Shown: one piece after another, positions 26,144 through 36,221 of the stretch
Numbering within the stretch: position 1 is the first letter of the stretch
Layout of the letters: each line of letters opens with the position of its first letter
From: an uncultured Pirellulaceae bacterium
GTDB taxonomy: Bacteria > Planctomycetota > Planctomycetia > Pirellulales > Pirellulaceae
NCBI GenBank assembly: GCA_905480235.1
Contig: CAJQPP010000014.1
Coordinates: 1-50,352 of the forward strand
DNA length: 50,352 nucleotides
Reading direction: 5' to 3'
Translations under genes and position numbers: made by a program
Notes under the pieces: generated by a model
Database searches by the model: none
The model's input: the letters and a program-made list of their open reading frames with translations, nothing else
Told to the model about the DNA's origin: nothing

Positions 26144-28063
26144 TTACTTAACCACCTTGGCTGACTCTTGATCACTGGAGACACCATTTGGTTGAGCCAA
26201 GTCTCGGCAGACCGCCGCAATGCCATCGGCATCCAGTTTGAGTTCGGCGAATAATTCGGACCGGTCGCCGTGCTCGACAAACCGATCTGGAATACCAATC
26301 CGGTGGACGTGGGAACAATCGATCCCAACGCTGTTACCATGCTCCAATACCGCACTGCCAAACCCACCCATTAGCATGCCCTCTTCCACCGTCACGACGA
26401 AGGGCATCTCTTTGAGAGCCTTCGAAATCGTTTCGGTATCCAGTGGCTTAACGAACCGAGCACTGACAACCCCGATATCCAATCCCTCCTTGCGAAGCGC
26501 CTCGGCCGCACGAATGCAGTTACCAAGCGGAGTCCCGGCACACAAAATCATGCCATCAGTACCCCAGGCGAAGATCTCGGCTTTGCCCAACTCAATCGGT
26601 TGAGGCTCACGAGGCAATTCAATAGCAGTATCTTTCGGGTAACGAAGTGAGCAGGGCGTGTCATGCGTTAGAGCAAAGTCCAGCATCAGGCCGATGTCAC
26701 CTGCATCCCCGGGCGCCATGACAACCATGTTGGGGAAGATTCTCATGTAGGCGAAATCAAAAGTGCCGTGATGCGTAGGTCCGTCTGGGGCAGTGAGGCC
26801 CGCTCGATCCATCGTGAAAACGACTGGCAAATTTTGCAAACAGACTTCTTGAAAGATCTGGTCAAAGCTTCTTTGCAAGAAGGTACTGTATATGTCCACG
26901 ATGGGCCGAATACCGGTTTTCGCCTGTCCAGCGGCAAAGGCAACGGCGTGAGATTCGCAAATTCCTACGTCGAAAAATCGATCTGGAAATTCTTCTCGGA
27001 CTGGCTCCAGCTTATTTCCCTGGCACATTGCCGCAGTGATCACCGTGACCTTGTCGTTCTTTCTCATTTGCTCCGCGATGGCGTCGCGAGCAAAATTGGT
27101 GTAGGCGACCCCTCCACTGGCGCTCTTAGGAACAACCGTATCCGCTTTCTGTTCGAACGCTGGAGGCGTATGGAAAAAGACCGGATCATCCGCGGCTGGC
27201 TTGAATCCATGCCCTTTGCTTGTGATCACGTGCAACAGCACTGGGCCCTCGATCTCCTTGACCATCTTGAGATATTTTTTAACGATCGCAACGTTGTGTC
27301 CATCAATGGGCCCAAAATAACGAAAGCCAAATTCCTCAAACATCATGCCGCCGTGTAAGCCAGCTTTTACGCCTTCTTTTATTTGAGCTAGTAATCTTTC
27401 GGTCGGGTCGCCAAATACGGGAACGCGATTCAGGACATTGACCACCTCGTTCTTGAAACCACTGTAGGCTCGGTTTGACCTTAACCGGTCGAGATATTTC
27501 GCCAGTCCTCCGACGCGGGGACAAATCGACATTTCGTTGTCGTTGAGAACCACCAAGAGATTACTCTTGGAACTAGCGACATTGTTAAATGCCTCAAAAA
27601 CAATGCCTGATGGCAGGGCCCCATCGCCGATAACCGCGACTGCGTGCCGATCAGATTCGTCGTGTAGATCATCTCCACTACGGATGCCAACCATGGTGGA
27701 AACACTGCAACCAGCATGACCCGTGACAAACAGGTCGTATTCGCTCTCCGCAGGGTTGGGATACCCCATCAAACCGCCCCGAGTGCGAATGCTGGAAAAT
27801 TTATCGTACCGCCCCGTAATCAGTTTCTGGGGATAGATTTGATGTCCGGTATCCCAAATCAGTCGGTCGTAGGCAAAATCATAAGTTGAATGTAACGCCA
27901 GGCAGAGCTCGACAACCCCTAGGTTGGAGGCAAAGTGGGCACTTCGCGTACTGAGTAAACCACATAGGGTTTCCCGAATCTCGTCAGCTACCTGCTCCAA
28001 CTGAGCCACATTCATAGAATGTAATTCTTTGGGAGATTTGAGCTGTGGTAGTATTTTTGACAT
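26144..28063 (-). CDS. dxs: 1-deoxy-D-xylulose-5-phosphate synthase (divergent motifs)
   Basis: DXS condenses pyruvate and glyceraldehyde 3-phosphate to DXP, the first step of the MEP isoprenoid pathway, using thiamine diphosphate. The 639-residue length is normal. TPP binding is shown by VIGDGALPSG and a following NDNEMS, and the catalytic glutamate lies in VGICESHAVAFAAG. Two segments differ from textbook DXS: the N-terminal GHQ motif reads GHQIYPQKLITGR, and the usual GHSSTS reads GHAGCSVS. The C-terminal transketolase domain is complete. It starts 2 bp after the ispA stop on the same strand, with AAAGGA about 11 nt before the ATG, so translation is probably coupled. Position in an ispA-dxs operon supports the call despite the divergence. 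Confidence 0.93.
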   Translation of the reverse strand: MSKILPQLKSPKELHSMNVAQLEQVADEIRETLCGLLSTRSAHFASNLGVVELCLALHSTYDFAYDRLIWDTGHQIYPQKLITGRYDKFSSIRTRGGLMGYPNPAESEYDLFVTGHAGCSVSTMVGIRSGDDLHDESDRHAVAVIGDGALPSGIVFEAFNNVASSKSNLLVVLNDNEMSICPRVGGLAKYLDRLRSNRAYSGFKNEVVNVLNRVPVFGDPTERLLAQIKEGVKAGLHGGMMFEEFGFRYFGPIDGHNVAIVKKYLKMVKEIEGPVLLHVITSKGHGFKPAADDPVFFHTPPAFEQKADTVVPKSASGGVAYTNFARDAIAEQMRKNDKVTVITAAMCQGNKLEPVREEFPDRFFDVGICESHAVAFAAGQAKTGIRPIVDIYSTFLQRSFDQIFQEVCLQNLPVVFTMDRAGLTAPDGPTHHGTFDFAYMRIFPNMVVMAPGDAGDIGLMLDFALTHDTPCSLRYPKDTAIELPREPQPIELGKAEIFAWGTDGMILCAGTPLGNCIRAAEALRKEGLDIGVVSARFVKPLDTETISKALKEMPFVVTVEEGMLMGGFGSAVLEHGNSVGIDCSHVHRIGIPDRFVEHGDRSELFAELKLDADGIAAVCRDLAQPNGVSSDQESAKVVK

Positions 28064-28065
28064 CG

Positions 28066-28962
28066 TTAGTGAGTCCTTTCCAAGACGTACTTCGCGAGGT
28101 TTCTTAAAGGTTCTGCTCGCGAACCAAAATCAGCGAGTGACTCAACCGCGTCATGCACAAGTTCCGCCGCACGTTTCTCGCTCTGTTCCACACCCAAAAG
28201 GTTGGGGTAGGTGAGTTTTCCGCGGCCATCGTCCTTGTTGGTCATTTTTCCCATTTTGGTCCAATCGCCGCGACAATCCAATAAGTCATCCACGATTTGA
28301 AAGGCCAATCCAAGATTTTTCCCAAATGTTTCCAAATCTGCGATTTGTTTCGGTGTGCCACTGGCGACCACCGCCCCGAGACGCAAAGAAACCGTCAGGA
28401 GGGCACCGGTTTTTCGCCGGTGAATATGTTCGAGTTTTTCCAAATCTCCCAATTGCCCGTTCTCCTGAGCGAGATCGTCGACTTGTCCGCCGACCAATTT
28501 GGTGGCTCCACAAGCCTGTGCCAACTCCATGCTGCAGGGAGAGGCAATGGAAGGCGGGTACTCGCTGCAAACGACCTGGAATGCGAGCGGAATCAGAGCA
28601 TCTCCCGCGAGGATGGCGGTTGACTCGTCGAATTTCACATGACAGGTGGGCTGACCACGCCTCAGTTGGTCATCGTCCATCGACGGTAAATCGTCGTGGA
28701 TGAGTGAATAAGTGTGTATCATTTCCACCGCACAGGCCGCCGGCAATGATTCTCGGGGGTCCTTGCCGCAGGCTTCACAAGCCATCATCACCAAGAGGGG
28801 CCGCAGCCGTTTACCCGGGCTCAGCAGACTGTACCGAATCGCCTCTCGAAGCAGGGCAGGGCAGTCGGCATTAAATTCTGTGAAACGAACCAATTGCTCG
28901 TCAATTTGCTTACGGGCCAAATCGAGATTAAAAGAGACGGTGTCGGCTGCTGATTCTGACAT
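28066..28962 (-). CDS. ispA: Polyprenyl synthetase, farnesyl diphosphate synthase-like
   Basis: This 298-residue trans-prenyltransferase condenses allylic diphosphates with isopentenyl diphosphate. The first aspartate-rich motif is DDLPSMDDD (Asp90, Asp91, Asp96, Asp97), the second is QIVDDLLD (Asp225, Asp226, Asp229), and the residues before the first motif (HTYSLIHDD) are those of IspA-type enzymes, so C15 or C20 product is likely. It lies between xseB and dxs, 2 bp from dxs, the same gene order as in many bacteria, which links it to the MEP pathway. Product length depends on residues I cannot weigh without a structure. No signal peptide; cytosolic. ATG at 28962 has no strong Shine-Dalgarno. 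Confidence 0.94.
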   Translation of the reverse strand: MSESAADTVSFNLDLARKQIDEQLVRFTEFNADCPALLREAIRYSLLSPGKRLRPLLVMMACEACGKDPRESLPAACAVEMIHTYSLIHDDLPSMDDDQLRRGQPTCHVKFDESTAILAGDALIPLAFQVVCSEYPPSIASPCSMELAQACGATKLVGGQVDDLAQENGQLGDLEKLEHIHRRKTGALLTVSLRLGAVVASGTPKQIADLETFGKNLGLAFQIVDDLLDCRGDWTKMGKMTNKDDGRGKLTYPNLLGVEQSEKRAAELVHDAVESLADFGSRAEPLRNLAKYVLERTH

Positions 28963-29083
28963 GAGTGGGCGATCACGATCGGTGGAATTCGTCCGAAATT
29001 ATGAGGAAAAGTTCCGCATGTTCTCGACGTCTGAAACCGTTGCGAAGCTCCTTGGTTAACCCAAAAACGTTCAGGAATATAGT

Positions 29084-29413
29084 CTAGAACAATCGCCCGT
29101 CTTCGTCCACTTCCACGGCTGCATCGGCTTTACCGCGTGCTGGTCGATCCTGGGGCGTTTCTTCTGCGTCAAAAGGCGTTGTGGTTTCGCCACCATCAGC
29201 ACTGACCTGCGTTAGCAGTTCGATTTTGCGGCGCACCTGATCCAACGAAGCGTGGCATTGTTTCAATAACTTGACGCCTTCTTCGTAGCGTTGAATGGAC
29301 TCGGTCAGCGGTAAATTACCGGTTTCTAAATCGCCAACAATTTCTTCCAAATTTGAGATTGCGTCCTCAAATTTAAGGTCTGTTTTTTTGGAGGCAGCCT
29401 TCTTTTTTGCCAT
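29084..29413 (-). CDS. xseB: Exodeoxyribonuclease VII small subunit
   Basis: This 109-residue protein is the small subunit of exonuclease VII, which degrades single-stranded DNA to oligonucleotides together with XseA. The family core is a helical hairpin with LEEIVGDLETGNLPL followed by YEEGVKLLKQC, seen here at about residues 20-55. The C-terminal ~40 residues are acidic and Pro/Thr-rich, extending beyond the ~80-residue length of E. coli XseB. ATG at 29413 is followed by a Lys-rich N-terminus (AKKKAASKK). It lies downstream of xseA and upstream of ispA on the same strand, the conserved order. Confidence 0.93.
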   Translation of the reverse strand: MAKKKAASKKTDLKFEDAISNLEEIVGDLETGNLPLTESIQRYEEGVKLLKQCHASLDQVRRKIELLTQVSADGGETTTPFDAEETPQDRPARGKADAAVEVDEDGRLF

Positions 29414-29538
29414 GGCTATCGATTCCTTTTGTGTTCATGTCACGTCTCCATGTTCGCACATCAAGATCGCGGCGTTATCTTTTGGGATCATTAATTGACT
29501 AGGCCTCTGAACTGATCCTGCCATCGGCGTTGCAAGAC

Positions 29539-30765
29539 TCAGGGCTCTGGTTTTTCGATTCCCACAATTTGACTTTCAATTTTTCCGGTAGCAAGCCGTG
29601 TGATGATGCGGCTACCGAGACGGGCTTCGCCGGCGTTTCTCAAGATCTCACCCTCGATCGATTCGGTAACGCTATAGCCCCGCGATAATACGTTCAAGGG
29701 ACTAATTGCCTGCAATCGCCCCGCCAACACGGCAATGGCGTTTTCACGTTGTTGCATTTGCTGATGGCAAGCGTGCTCCATTCGCATTTCCAATTCGTCG
29801 ACGTTGCGCCGAGCGACATTCAACAGGTGATCGGGTTCTTTGAGTACGCGGCGAGACCCTAGCGAAAGTAGTTTTTCTCGCGCCCGATCGATTCGCCGTA
29901 ACAATGCGGTGTGGAGACGCCCCTGCAATTCATTCAAGTTGCGGTTCAAATGCTGTTTAACCGGCACCACCAACTCACCGGCTTCGCTGGGTGTAAGAGC
30001 TCGCACATCTGCCACGAGATCACTCAAGGTAACATCTATTTCATGGCCGACCGCACTGATGACGGGTAGGGGACAATTCGCGATCGTTCGCACCAAATCT
30101 TCGTCATTAAAACTCCACAAATCTTCGGCCGAGCCACCCCCCCGCGTCACCACCAAAACATCCGGACGATCCGCCAGATTAGCAGCCAAACAAATGCCCT
30201 GAGCAATTTCCTTGGCGGCTCCTTCGCCCTGGACGCGTGCGGGAATTATCAAAATGTCTAAATTTGGCCAACGCCGATTAACCACTTGGAGAAAATCACG
30301 AACGGCTGCTCCCGTGGGGCTGGTGACCACCCCGATGCGGCGGGGCATGACGGGAATCGGCTGCTTTCGCTCGGCATCAAACAGCCCCTCTGCCGCCAAC
30401 TTGGCGTGCAATTTTTTCAGCGCCAACTGTTGGGTGCCGACCCCTTTGGGTTCGATCTTTTGGATGATCAGCTGGTAAACGCCGCGTGGCGGGTAGACAT
30501 CAATTTCACCGTGGCAGATTACCTGCATGCCATTCTGTAAATCAAAGCCAACTCGTTGAGCCGTGCTACGCCAAATGACCGCTTTTAACTGAGCATTTTC
30601 GTCGCCCAGTGTCAGATAAATGTGTCCGCTTTGTGGTTGGGTGAGATTGGAGATTTCACCGGAGACCCACAAATTTGGGAAACTATCGCGAAGCGTCCAT
30701 TGCAGTTTTTGCGTCAAGCGGCTGACGGTAAGAACTTGCTTGGCTGGGGCGTTGGACTTAGACAA
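29539..30765 (-). CDS. xseA: Exodeoxyribonuclease VII large subunit
   Basis: This 408-residue protein is the catalytic subunit of exonuclease VII. It has an N-terminal OB-fold that binds single-stranded DNA (SGEISNLTQPQSGHIYLTL at ~35-55), the catalytic domain with GVVTSPTGAAVRDF, the VTRGGGSAEDLWSFN motif and AVGHEIDVTL, and then a coiled coil that binds XseB, ending in RGYSV. The start appears to be TTG at 30765: no in-frame ATG or GTG is placed better, and the N-terminal VSRLTQKLQWTL aligns with the usual XseA opening. No clear Shine-Dalgarno is seen. It heads the xseA-xseB-ispA-dxs cluster; gaps to xseB (125 bp) suggest that a second promoter is possible. Confidence 0.95.
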   Translation of the reverse strand: MSKSNAPAKQVLTVSRLTQKLQWTLRDSFPNLWVSGEISNLTQPQSGHIYLTLGDENAQLKAVIWRSTAQRVGFDLQNGMQVICHGEIDVYPPRGVYQLIIQKIEPKGVGTQQLALKKLHAKLAAEGLFDAERKQPIPVMPRRIGVVTSPTGAAVRDFLQVVNRRWPNLDILIIPARVQGEGAAKEIAQGICLAANLADRPDVLVVTRGGGSAEDLWSFNDEDLVRTIANCPLPVISAVGHEIDVTLSDLVADVRALTPSEAGELVVPVKQHLNRNLNELQGRLHTALLRRIDRAREKLLSLGSRRVLKEPDHLLNVARRNVDELEMRMEHACHQQMQQRENAIAVLAGRLQAISPLNVLSRGYSVTESIEGEILRNAGEARLGSRIITRLATGKIESQIVGIEKPEP

Positions 30766-30840
30766 AGGAAAACAGAGCTACTAATGACAAATTTAGGTGA
30801 GCCGCATGGTAAACGGAACCAACAAGGCGATGGAAACGTA

Positions 30841-32160
30841 TCAGGGATTCTTGGCCGCGACCTTCTGCACGGGCTGCAAATCGACTTCGTGCCCAATTTC
30901 GGACATGAGAACCTCGATGCCTTTCTCAATGTCATTGCCCAAGACACCCTTGAATCGAATGATCCCATCGGCGTCGATTAAGTAGACCGTGGGCCACTCG
31001 GACACGTTGTAAAGTTTGGCAATCGGTCCGGCCGTTCCCTCGGGACCGTTCCAGAAGTTTCTCCAAGGCAATTTCTCATTTTTCACACTCGCTCGGGCAA
31101 CTTCCAAATCTCTATCCGAATTAATGCCTAACAAAGCGAAAGGTAGCCCGCTCATCATCCGCACAAGCTCACGTTCGTAGGGATACATGCGTCGACATGG
31201 AGGGCACCATTGCCCCCAAAAATCCAGCATCACGACCTTGCCTCGATAGTCGCTTAATTTGAAATCAAACCCATCGAGATCCTGCCCGATAATATTGGGA
31301 GCGAGATCACCTACGTTCAAATATTTCAATTCAAATAGCTCGTACTTTGCAACTTCGCCAAATGTATCGCTGGAACCCAACCCAGAACCCGTAAATTCGA
31401 GGTCGCCATAGTCTTGTATCAAACGCTCCAAATACTCTGAAACCTGCGTGGTCTGTGAATCCGATCGCTCCGCGTGGATGTACGCCAGCTGTTTCTCCGG
31501 CAGTCGATTTGCGAAATCCGGGTTGTTCATCAGCGTCGAACTGAAAACTGTCTTTTGGTCAAAATAGTTTTTAAAAGCCAAAAGCGACTCGGCTTGAATC
31601 ACGCCAACGGGTGCCGATTCGACAATTTGTGTCAACCATTTCTCAATCGATGAACTCGGCACCTGCTCCATCAAATAATCCAAAAGCTTTCGGTGATCCA
31701 AACGATTAGGCCAACTCGTCAACAAGTAGTCCATGAAAAGCCCACGCTGCTCACCTTGGGCCACACCCAAGCCACCCAACGCGACATCGAAAGTCGCACC
31801 GCATTCAGGAAACATATTCACAGTCCTGACCACGTCATTAAGAAAGCCCGGTACCGGGTTGCGGGCCCCATAAATGGCTGCTTTTTGCTCGTCTGTTTTT
31901 GCTGCCTTCACCTCGACCTTGAGAGCCTCGACCCGTTCATCAAATTCGCCAAGCAACGTATCTGAGATCTGCTGCGCGCGGGCCTCATTGTCTGCCTTGG
32001 ACTCCTGACGGACGAAAAAGGTCCCCTCAATGATGCCGACGGGCTGTTCCACGGAAACTGATTTGCTTTCCTTCTCCTCAGAACCAGGCGCCGGCGTTCC
32101 TGAGTCACAAGCAGGCAGAGCCACCGATAGTCCCAACAGAACCAGACAAATTTTTCGCAT
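30841..32160 (-). CDS. TlpA/ResA-like thioredoxin lipoprotein
   Basis: This 439-residue exported protein is probably a thiol-disulfide oxidoreductase attached to the membrane. Its signal peptide ends in the lipobox LPAC (about residues 15-18). The C-terminal ~140 residues form a thioredoxin-like domain with the active site WCPPC (Cys319, Cys322) in a GKVVMLDFWGQWCPPC context and the cis-proline in EWPTVYL, typical of the TlpA/ResA branch. The ~280 residues between are helical and not recognised; such long N-terminal regions are common in planctomycete TlpA proteins. ATG at 32160 has GGAG 6 nt upstream. It may reduce or oxidise exported cysteines, for instance in cytochrome maturation, but no partner gene lies nearby. 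Confidence 0.9.
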   Translation of the reverse strand: MRKICLVLLGLSVALPACDSGTPAPGSEEKESKSVSVEQPVGIIEGTFFVRQESKADNEARAQQISDTLLGEFDERVEALKVEVKAAKTDEQKAAIYGARNPVPGFLNDVVRTVNMFPECGATFDVALGGLGVAQGEQRGLFMDYLLTSWPNRLDHRKLLDYLMEQVPSSSIEKWLTQIVESAPVGVIQAESLLAFKNYFDQKTVFSSTLMNNPDFANRLPEKQLAYIHAERSDSQTTQVSEYLERLIQDYGDLEFTGSGLGSSDTFGEVAKYELFELKYLNVGDLAPNIIGQDLDGFDFKLSDYRGKVVMLDFWGQWCPPCRRMYPYERELVRMMSGLPFALLGINSDRDLEVARASVKNEKLPWRNFWNGPEGTAGPIAKLYNVSEWPTVYLIDADGIIRFKGVLGNDIEKGIEVLMSEIGHEVDLQPVQKVAAKNP

Positions 32161-32586
32161 TTCAAACTCCGCAGAAGGGGCACGACAATACCTCGTATTC
32201 TAACCAAACGCAGTGCGTTTCAATACAGGCACTCGGGACCCACGCCCAGATTTTCAGCGCAACCCAGACAGAAGCTTCCGTACAACACACACAAAAACCA
32301 CAAAATTGTTCGGGAACAGCAAAACCAACAACCGCAGCCGCAAATGGCCCCCGAGTTGGAATGCTGACTAGCATTTCAGGAAGATCTAATTGTCGCGATT
32401 TCTGGCTTTCTCAGCACCCACGGCCAACCACGGAGTCGACAGGCCTGCCACCGTAAACAAGTTCTCGTGAAGATCCAAAGAAGCCCGGTAAAACTGGCGA
32501 TTCTGACCCTGCACGAGTTGTCCTGCCGCGGTGCGAATTGCATAATGTGGAATTGCCAGACTCCCTCTATGACAAGCGAAAATCTG
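32161..32586. other. Divergent intergenic region, no gene seen
   Basis: This 426-bp region separates the minus-strand TlpA-like gene from guaB. The open frame of guaB reaches back to 32467, but that extension has no family resemblance. TGTTC and GAACA (32307-32318) form a short dyad of the kind seen in many operators, though too short to claim one. No promoter can be placed confidently. Confidence 0.4.
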
Positions 32587-34134
32587 ATGTCGAACGCTAC
32601 CCTAAAAAATGCGGCCGATTCTCCAGCGTCCCTCGAATCTACCGAAATGCCCCATCACAACCAAAAGATACAACAAACAGGCATCACGTTCGACGATGTG
32701 CTGATCCAACCGAGATACAGCGAAATCGTACCCAGCGAGGTTACTACCAAAACTCGTTTGACCAAGCGAATATCGCTCAATATTCCGCTGCTCAGTGCCC
32801 CCATGGACACGGTTACCGAAAGTGAACTGGCCATTGCCCTGGCCAAAGTAGGGGGTCTGGGCGTTATCCACAAGAACATGAGCCTAGAAGCCCAATGCGA
32901 AGAGGTGCGTCGGGTGAAGCGGTCCGCAAACGGGATCATCGATGACCCTCTCACACTGCCGCCCGATGAACCGGTCATCAAGGCGAAACAACTGATGGAT
33001 CAGTACAACGTATCGGGCGTGCCGATCGTGCTAGCTGATGGCAAGCTGGTTGGCATTCTCACGCGTCGCGATTTGAGGTTCTTGGAGTCGGGCGATATCG
33101 CGATTTCTGAGGTAATGACTGCCGATCCGTTGGTAACGGCTACGGGAAGAGTAACGCTTGAGGAAGCTGAGAAGATTTTAACGGCTAAAAAGGTGGAGAA
33201 ACTTTTACTGGTTGACGAATATAAGAAACTGAAGGGGCTTATTACGATCAAAGACATCGACATGGTCAAGCGGTTCCCCAACGCCTGCAAAGACGGGCAA
33301 GGGCGACTGCGAGTCGGTGCGGCGGTAGGCGTGAATGATGCAGATAGGATCGCCGCCCTGATCGACAGCGATGTTGATATCTTGATCGTTGATAGTGCTC
33401 ATGGTCACTCGAAAAATGTAATTGAAGCGATCAAGGCAATCAAAGCCAGCGCGGACATCGACGTCATCGCCGGCAATGTCGCAACCATGGAAGGTTGTAA
33501 AGCGTTGATCGAGGCTGGTGCGGATGCCGTCAAAGTCGGCATTGGACCGGGTTCAATTTGCACCACTCGAGTGGTCAGTGGAATTGGCGTGCCGCAAATC
33601 ACGGCAATTCACAACGCGGCTGTAGTCGCTCAACAACACGATATCCCAGTAATCGCTGATGGCGGAATTCGCTTTTCAGGCGATATCACCAAGGCCATTG
33701 TGGCAGGTGCCGACTGTGTGATGATTGGCGGTTTGTTGGCGGGTTTGGCCGAAAGTCCTGGCCGCACGATTTTGTACCAAGGTAGAACATTTAAGGTTTA
33801 CCGCGGGATGGGATCACTTGGGGCTATGGTCAAAGGATCCAGCGAACGGTATCGGCAAGGTAAGCAGACTCAATCGGACAAACTTGTTCCAGAGGGTGTG
33901 GAAGGCCGTGTCCCGTTTAAGGGCCCTTTGAGTGATTTCGTATATCAATTGATCGGCGGATTGAAAGCCGGCATGGGATATTGCGGAACACGCACGATCG
34001 ATGAACTGCGTACGGAAGCGCAATTCATTCAAGTATCCGCGGCGAGTGTAAGAGAAAGTCACCCCCATGACATCGCTATCACGCAAGAAGCGCCAAACTA
34101 TAGCGTCGGAAGTCCGTCGCAAAACAAATCATAA
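32587..34134 (+). CDS. guaB: Inosine-5'-monophosphate dehydrogenase
   Basis: IMPDH oxidises IMP to XMP with NAD, the committed step to GMP. The domain order is complete: catalytic barrel start at [11 protein letters not shown], two CBS domains (roughly residues 125-245 of this product; RRDLRFLE and [10 protein letters not shown] mark their ends), the catalytic cysteine in GPGSICTTR (about residue 325), and the mobile flap [15 protein letters not shown]. The start is uncertain: the frame is open from 32467, and ATG at 32569, 32587 and 32647 are all possible, none with a clear Shine-Dalgarno. I use 32587, giving 515 residues. Its 3' end overlaps the next gene by 68 bp, so the two are probably translationally coupled. 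Confidence 0.95.
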   Translation: MSNATLKNAADSPASLESTEMPHHNQKIQQTGITFDDVLIQPRYSEIVPSEVTTKTRLTKRISLNIPLLSAPMDTVTESELAIALAKVGGLGVIHKNMSLEAQCEEVRRVKRSANGIIDDPLTLPPDEPVIKAKQLMDQYNVSGVPIVLADGKLVGILTRRDLRFLESGDIAISEVMTADPLVTATGRVTLEEAEKILTAKKVEKLLLVDEYKKLKGLITIKDIDMVKRFPNACKDGQGRLRVGAAVGVNDADRIAALIDSDVDILIVDSAHGHSKNVIEAIKAIKASADIDVIAGNVATMEGCKALIEAGADAVKVGIGPGSICTTRVVSGIGVPQITAIHNAAVVAQQHDIPVIADGGIRFSGDITKAIVAGADCVMIGGLLAGLAESPGRTILYQGRTFKVYRGMGSLGAMVKGSSERYRQGKQTQSDKLVPEGVEGRVPFKGPLSDFVYQLIGGLKAGMGYCGTRTIDELRTEAQFIQVSAASVRESHPHDIAITQEAPNYSVGSPSQNKS

Positions 34135-35746
34135 GTATCGCGATGCACGACGCTGGCTTTTTGCCGGTCTGCTTGGGACTGCTGCGGCAGTCACTAGTTT
34201 CGTGCAATCTGGGACGGCGCAGCAGAGTGAGCCCCGCCGCATTGCTCCTCCCGTCCACGCCGCACCAGCCGGTAATTACCGGGCCCAAAATCAACTGCGG
34301 CAACCGCTTAAACAGGCAGCAGCGGGCACCACAGGAAGTTACCGCGTAAAACAAGCGGCTGCCTTCCAACAAATCAATGAAGAGAATAAACAGCAATACC
34401 TCAATCAACTCGACACCGCTGGCTCTCAAGTAAACGATCCTTGGCGAGCGCGGTCTCAACAGACTCCAGCGCCCTTGGGAACTTTCTCCGGCACGTCGAA
34501 TTCCTCGCCGACCACCGACAACGCGGCTTATCGCTCCAATCAGACACCACCGTGGCAGGAATCGGAAATTTCCAATGTGGCGATGCCCGACACTGAAATT
34601 CCGGCTTCTCAACGAAACATCGCAGCGCCCAGTTTTGATTCTCCTCCACTGCGAAATCCGACCACCCTGGAAGCTCAGAACAGTAAACCTCTAGCTCCAC
34701 CAGCCAACATCCCGAATTCCTTGGTCGATTCCAATGAGCGTGACGAAGCACCGGTATTAGACGATTTCACGCCGAACTCGCTTTCACTAAATAGCGTGGA
34801 GCCGCCGGCCATGGCACAACCACCGGCCATACAAGATTCAGAACAAAGCGTTCTCATCCGAGAACCATCACAAGCGACGCCGTCTGTCGAAAGACCCAAC
34901 GCAGATCGGTCCAACCAACTGCGTGATGTAGCGGTACCCACGGGAGGTGAACGCAACCTACGTGGAACGCAAGTTCCTAGAAGAGCTCCACGGCAATTTC
35001 AGAGCATACCGAACAGTCGCCCCACCGCGGCCCAACCGCAATTCACACAAGAAGACGAGCTTCAGCGGATTGCCGAAGTGGATCAAAGCCGCGGTCGCAA
35101 ATCGTGCGATGCCTATCGCACAGAATTGCTCAATACACCGATCACAGATATCGTGCTGGACATATCTGCCTTACGACCTTTGGCAGCCGCACAACGCACA
35201 CCTGCAGGGCTGGATAGAACTTGGACCGATTGCAGCGGCAAGGAATTGGCAAAGGGTAAACTAGTTGGCCTGGAACGAAGCTACATCGTCATCGATGACG
35301 AAACCGGGCAAGGACGCTTGATCCCGATCGCCCAATTAAGTGAAATCGATCTTTTTGTGGTCACCCAATATTGGGGCCTACCGATCGAATGCAATTTGGG
35401 ATGCGACACGTTTACTCCCCGAAACTGGACTCCCAATGCTTTCTTTTGGAAAGCCTCGGCCTTGTGTCATAAGCCCTTATATTTTGAGAACCGAGCGCTG
35501 GAACGATACGGACATACGCACGGCCCGGTCGTCGAGCCGTTCCACTCCGCAGCACACTTTTTTGTCAGCCTGATTACGCTACCTTACAAGACGGGAATCA
35601 ACCCACCGAACGAATGCTTATACGCTTTAGGGTTCTACCGTCCTGGCGATTGTGCTCCGTGGCTCAGAGAGCCCATTCCACTCAGCTTGTCGGGAGCCGT
35701 CAATCAGACGATTGCCATCGTCGCCATCGGAGGCATCATTCCTTAA
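34067..35746 (+). CDS. Exported protein, disordered N-half with Cys-containing C-terminal domain
   Basis: The 559-residue product overlaps the end of guaB by 68 bp in another frame. An Arg/Lys-rich N-terminus precedes a hydrophobic stretch ([17 protein letters not shown]) ending in SGTAQQ, which reads as a signal peptide. Residues ~40-345 are Pro/Ser/Asn/Gln-rich and probably disordered. From ~350 a globular domain begins: [12 protein letters not shown], a small beta segment ([15 protein letters not shown]), then a Cys-containing part with [20 protein letters not shown] and [13 protein letters not shown] know this C-terminal type only as a planctomycete protein of unknown function. ATG at 34067 is used because no in-frame start exists between the guaB stop and the signal peptide. 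Purine metabolism gives no clue to its role. Confidence 0.8.
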   Translation: MTSLSRKKRQTIASEVRRKTNHKYRDARRWLFAGLLGTAAAVTSFVQSGTAQQSEPRRIAPPVHAAPAGNYRAQNQLRQPLKQAAAGTTGSYRVKQAAAFQQINEENKQQYLNQLDTAGSQVNDPWRARSQQTPAPLGTFSGTSNSSPTTDNAAYRSNQTPPWQESEISNVAMPDTEIPASQRNIAAPSFDSPPLRNPTTLEAQNSKPLAPPANIPNSLVDSNERDEAPVLDDFTPNSLSLNSVEPPAMAQPPAIQDSEQSVLIREPSQATPSVERPNADRSNQLRDVAVPTGGERNLRGTQVPRRAPRQFQSIPNSRPTAAQPQFTQEDELQRIAEVDQSRGRKSCDAYRTELLNTPITDIVLDISALRPLAAAQRTPAGLDRTWTDCSGKELAKGKLVGLERSYIVIDDETGQGRLIPIAQLSEIDLFVVTQYWGLPIECNLGCDTFTPRNWTPNAFFWKASALCHKPLYFENRALERYGHTHGPVVEPFHSAAHFFVSLITLPYKTGINPPNECLYALGFYRPGDCAPWLREPIPLSLSGAVNQTIAIVAIGGIIP

Positions 35747-36221
35747 CGATTTCAGATGGATAGACTTTGCCTCAAGCGATTAATCTGTCTCATCAAGCTC
35801 GTGGTTCTAGGTAATCGGTTAGCGCCATGGTTACCCAGCCCTATGATTTAGCAAGCTTTTACGTCTTGAGGGCGATTGGCTCGAACCGGCCGTAGGTATT
35901 TTTACCTACGGCCGTTCGGTTTTTAAATGACCTCATCTGAAATCTCGAGCCCCTTCGTTTGCCGCATCTATTCTTGGCGTCGCTTCGCCTGCTGACCAAC
36001 TTCCCAAAACAAACGGGTAAACACTCCAACAAACTCTGCAATTCCGGCCTTTTGCTTGCCGAGCGAGCACACAAGGGCTTTTCCCCCGCTTACCAGAGGG
36101 CACTCTTGGGTTAGGCCTCGATAAATTCGTGGAACTAATCTCATGCACGCTTCGTCATAAGTACTGCAAAGGGCGTAAAAAAGACGTCGGGTAACGGCAA
36201 TAACATGCGAGGAAACAAATA
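35747..36221. other. Intergenic region with terminator
   Basis: This 475-bp region between two plus-strand genes has no credible gene; the minus-strand frames here are Cys/Arg-rich noise. It contains the hairpin terminator at 35887-35924. A Shine-Dalgarno AGGA (36210-36213) lies 8 nt before the next ATG. Confidence 0.6.
35887..35924 (+). terminator. Rho-independent terminator
   Basis: A perfect 12-bp stem (35887-35898 with 35903-35914, CGGCCGTAGGTA against its complement) with a TTTT loop is followed by ttcgg and a T-run ending at 35924. It lies 140 bp after the stop of the preceding gene. The stem is symmetric, so some effect on the other strand is possible. Confidence 0.85.

Noticed and set aside
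26768..27358. Long open frame (196 codons) on the plus strand
   Set aside because: It lies entirely inside dxs on the opposite strand, and its translation has no family features.
34079..34612. 177-codon minus-strand open frame
   Set aside because: It mirrors the signal peptide and disordered part of the plus-strand gene; the Arg/Cys-rich translation looks like noise.
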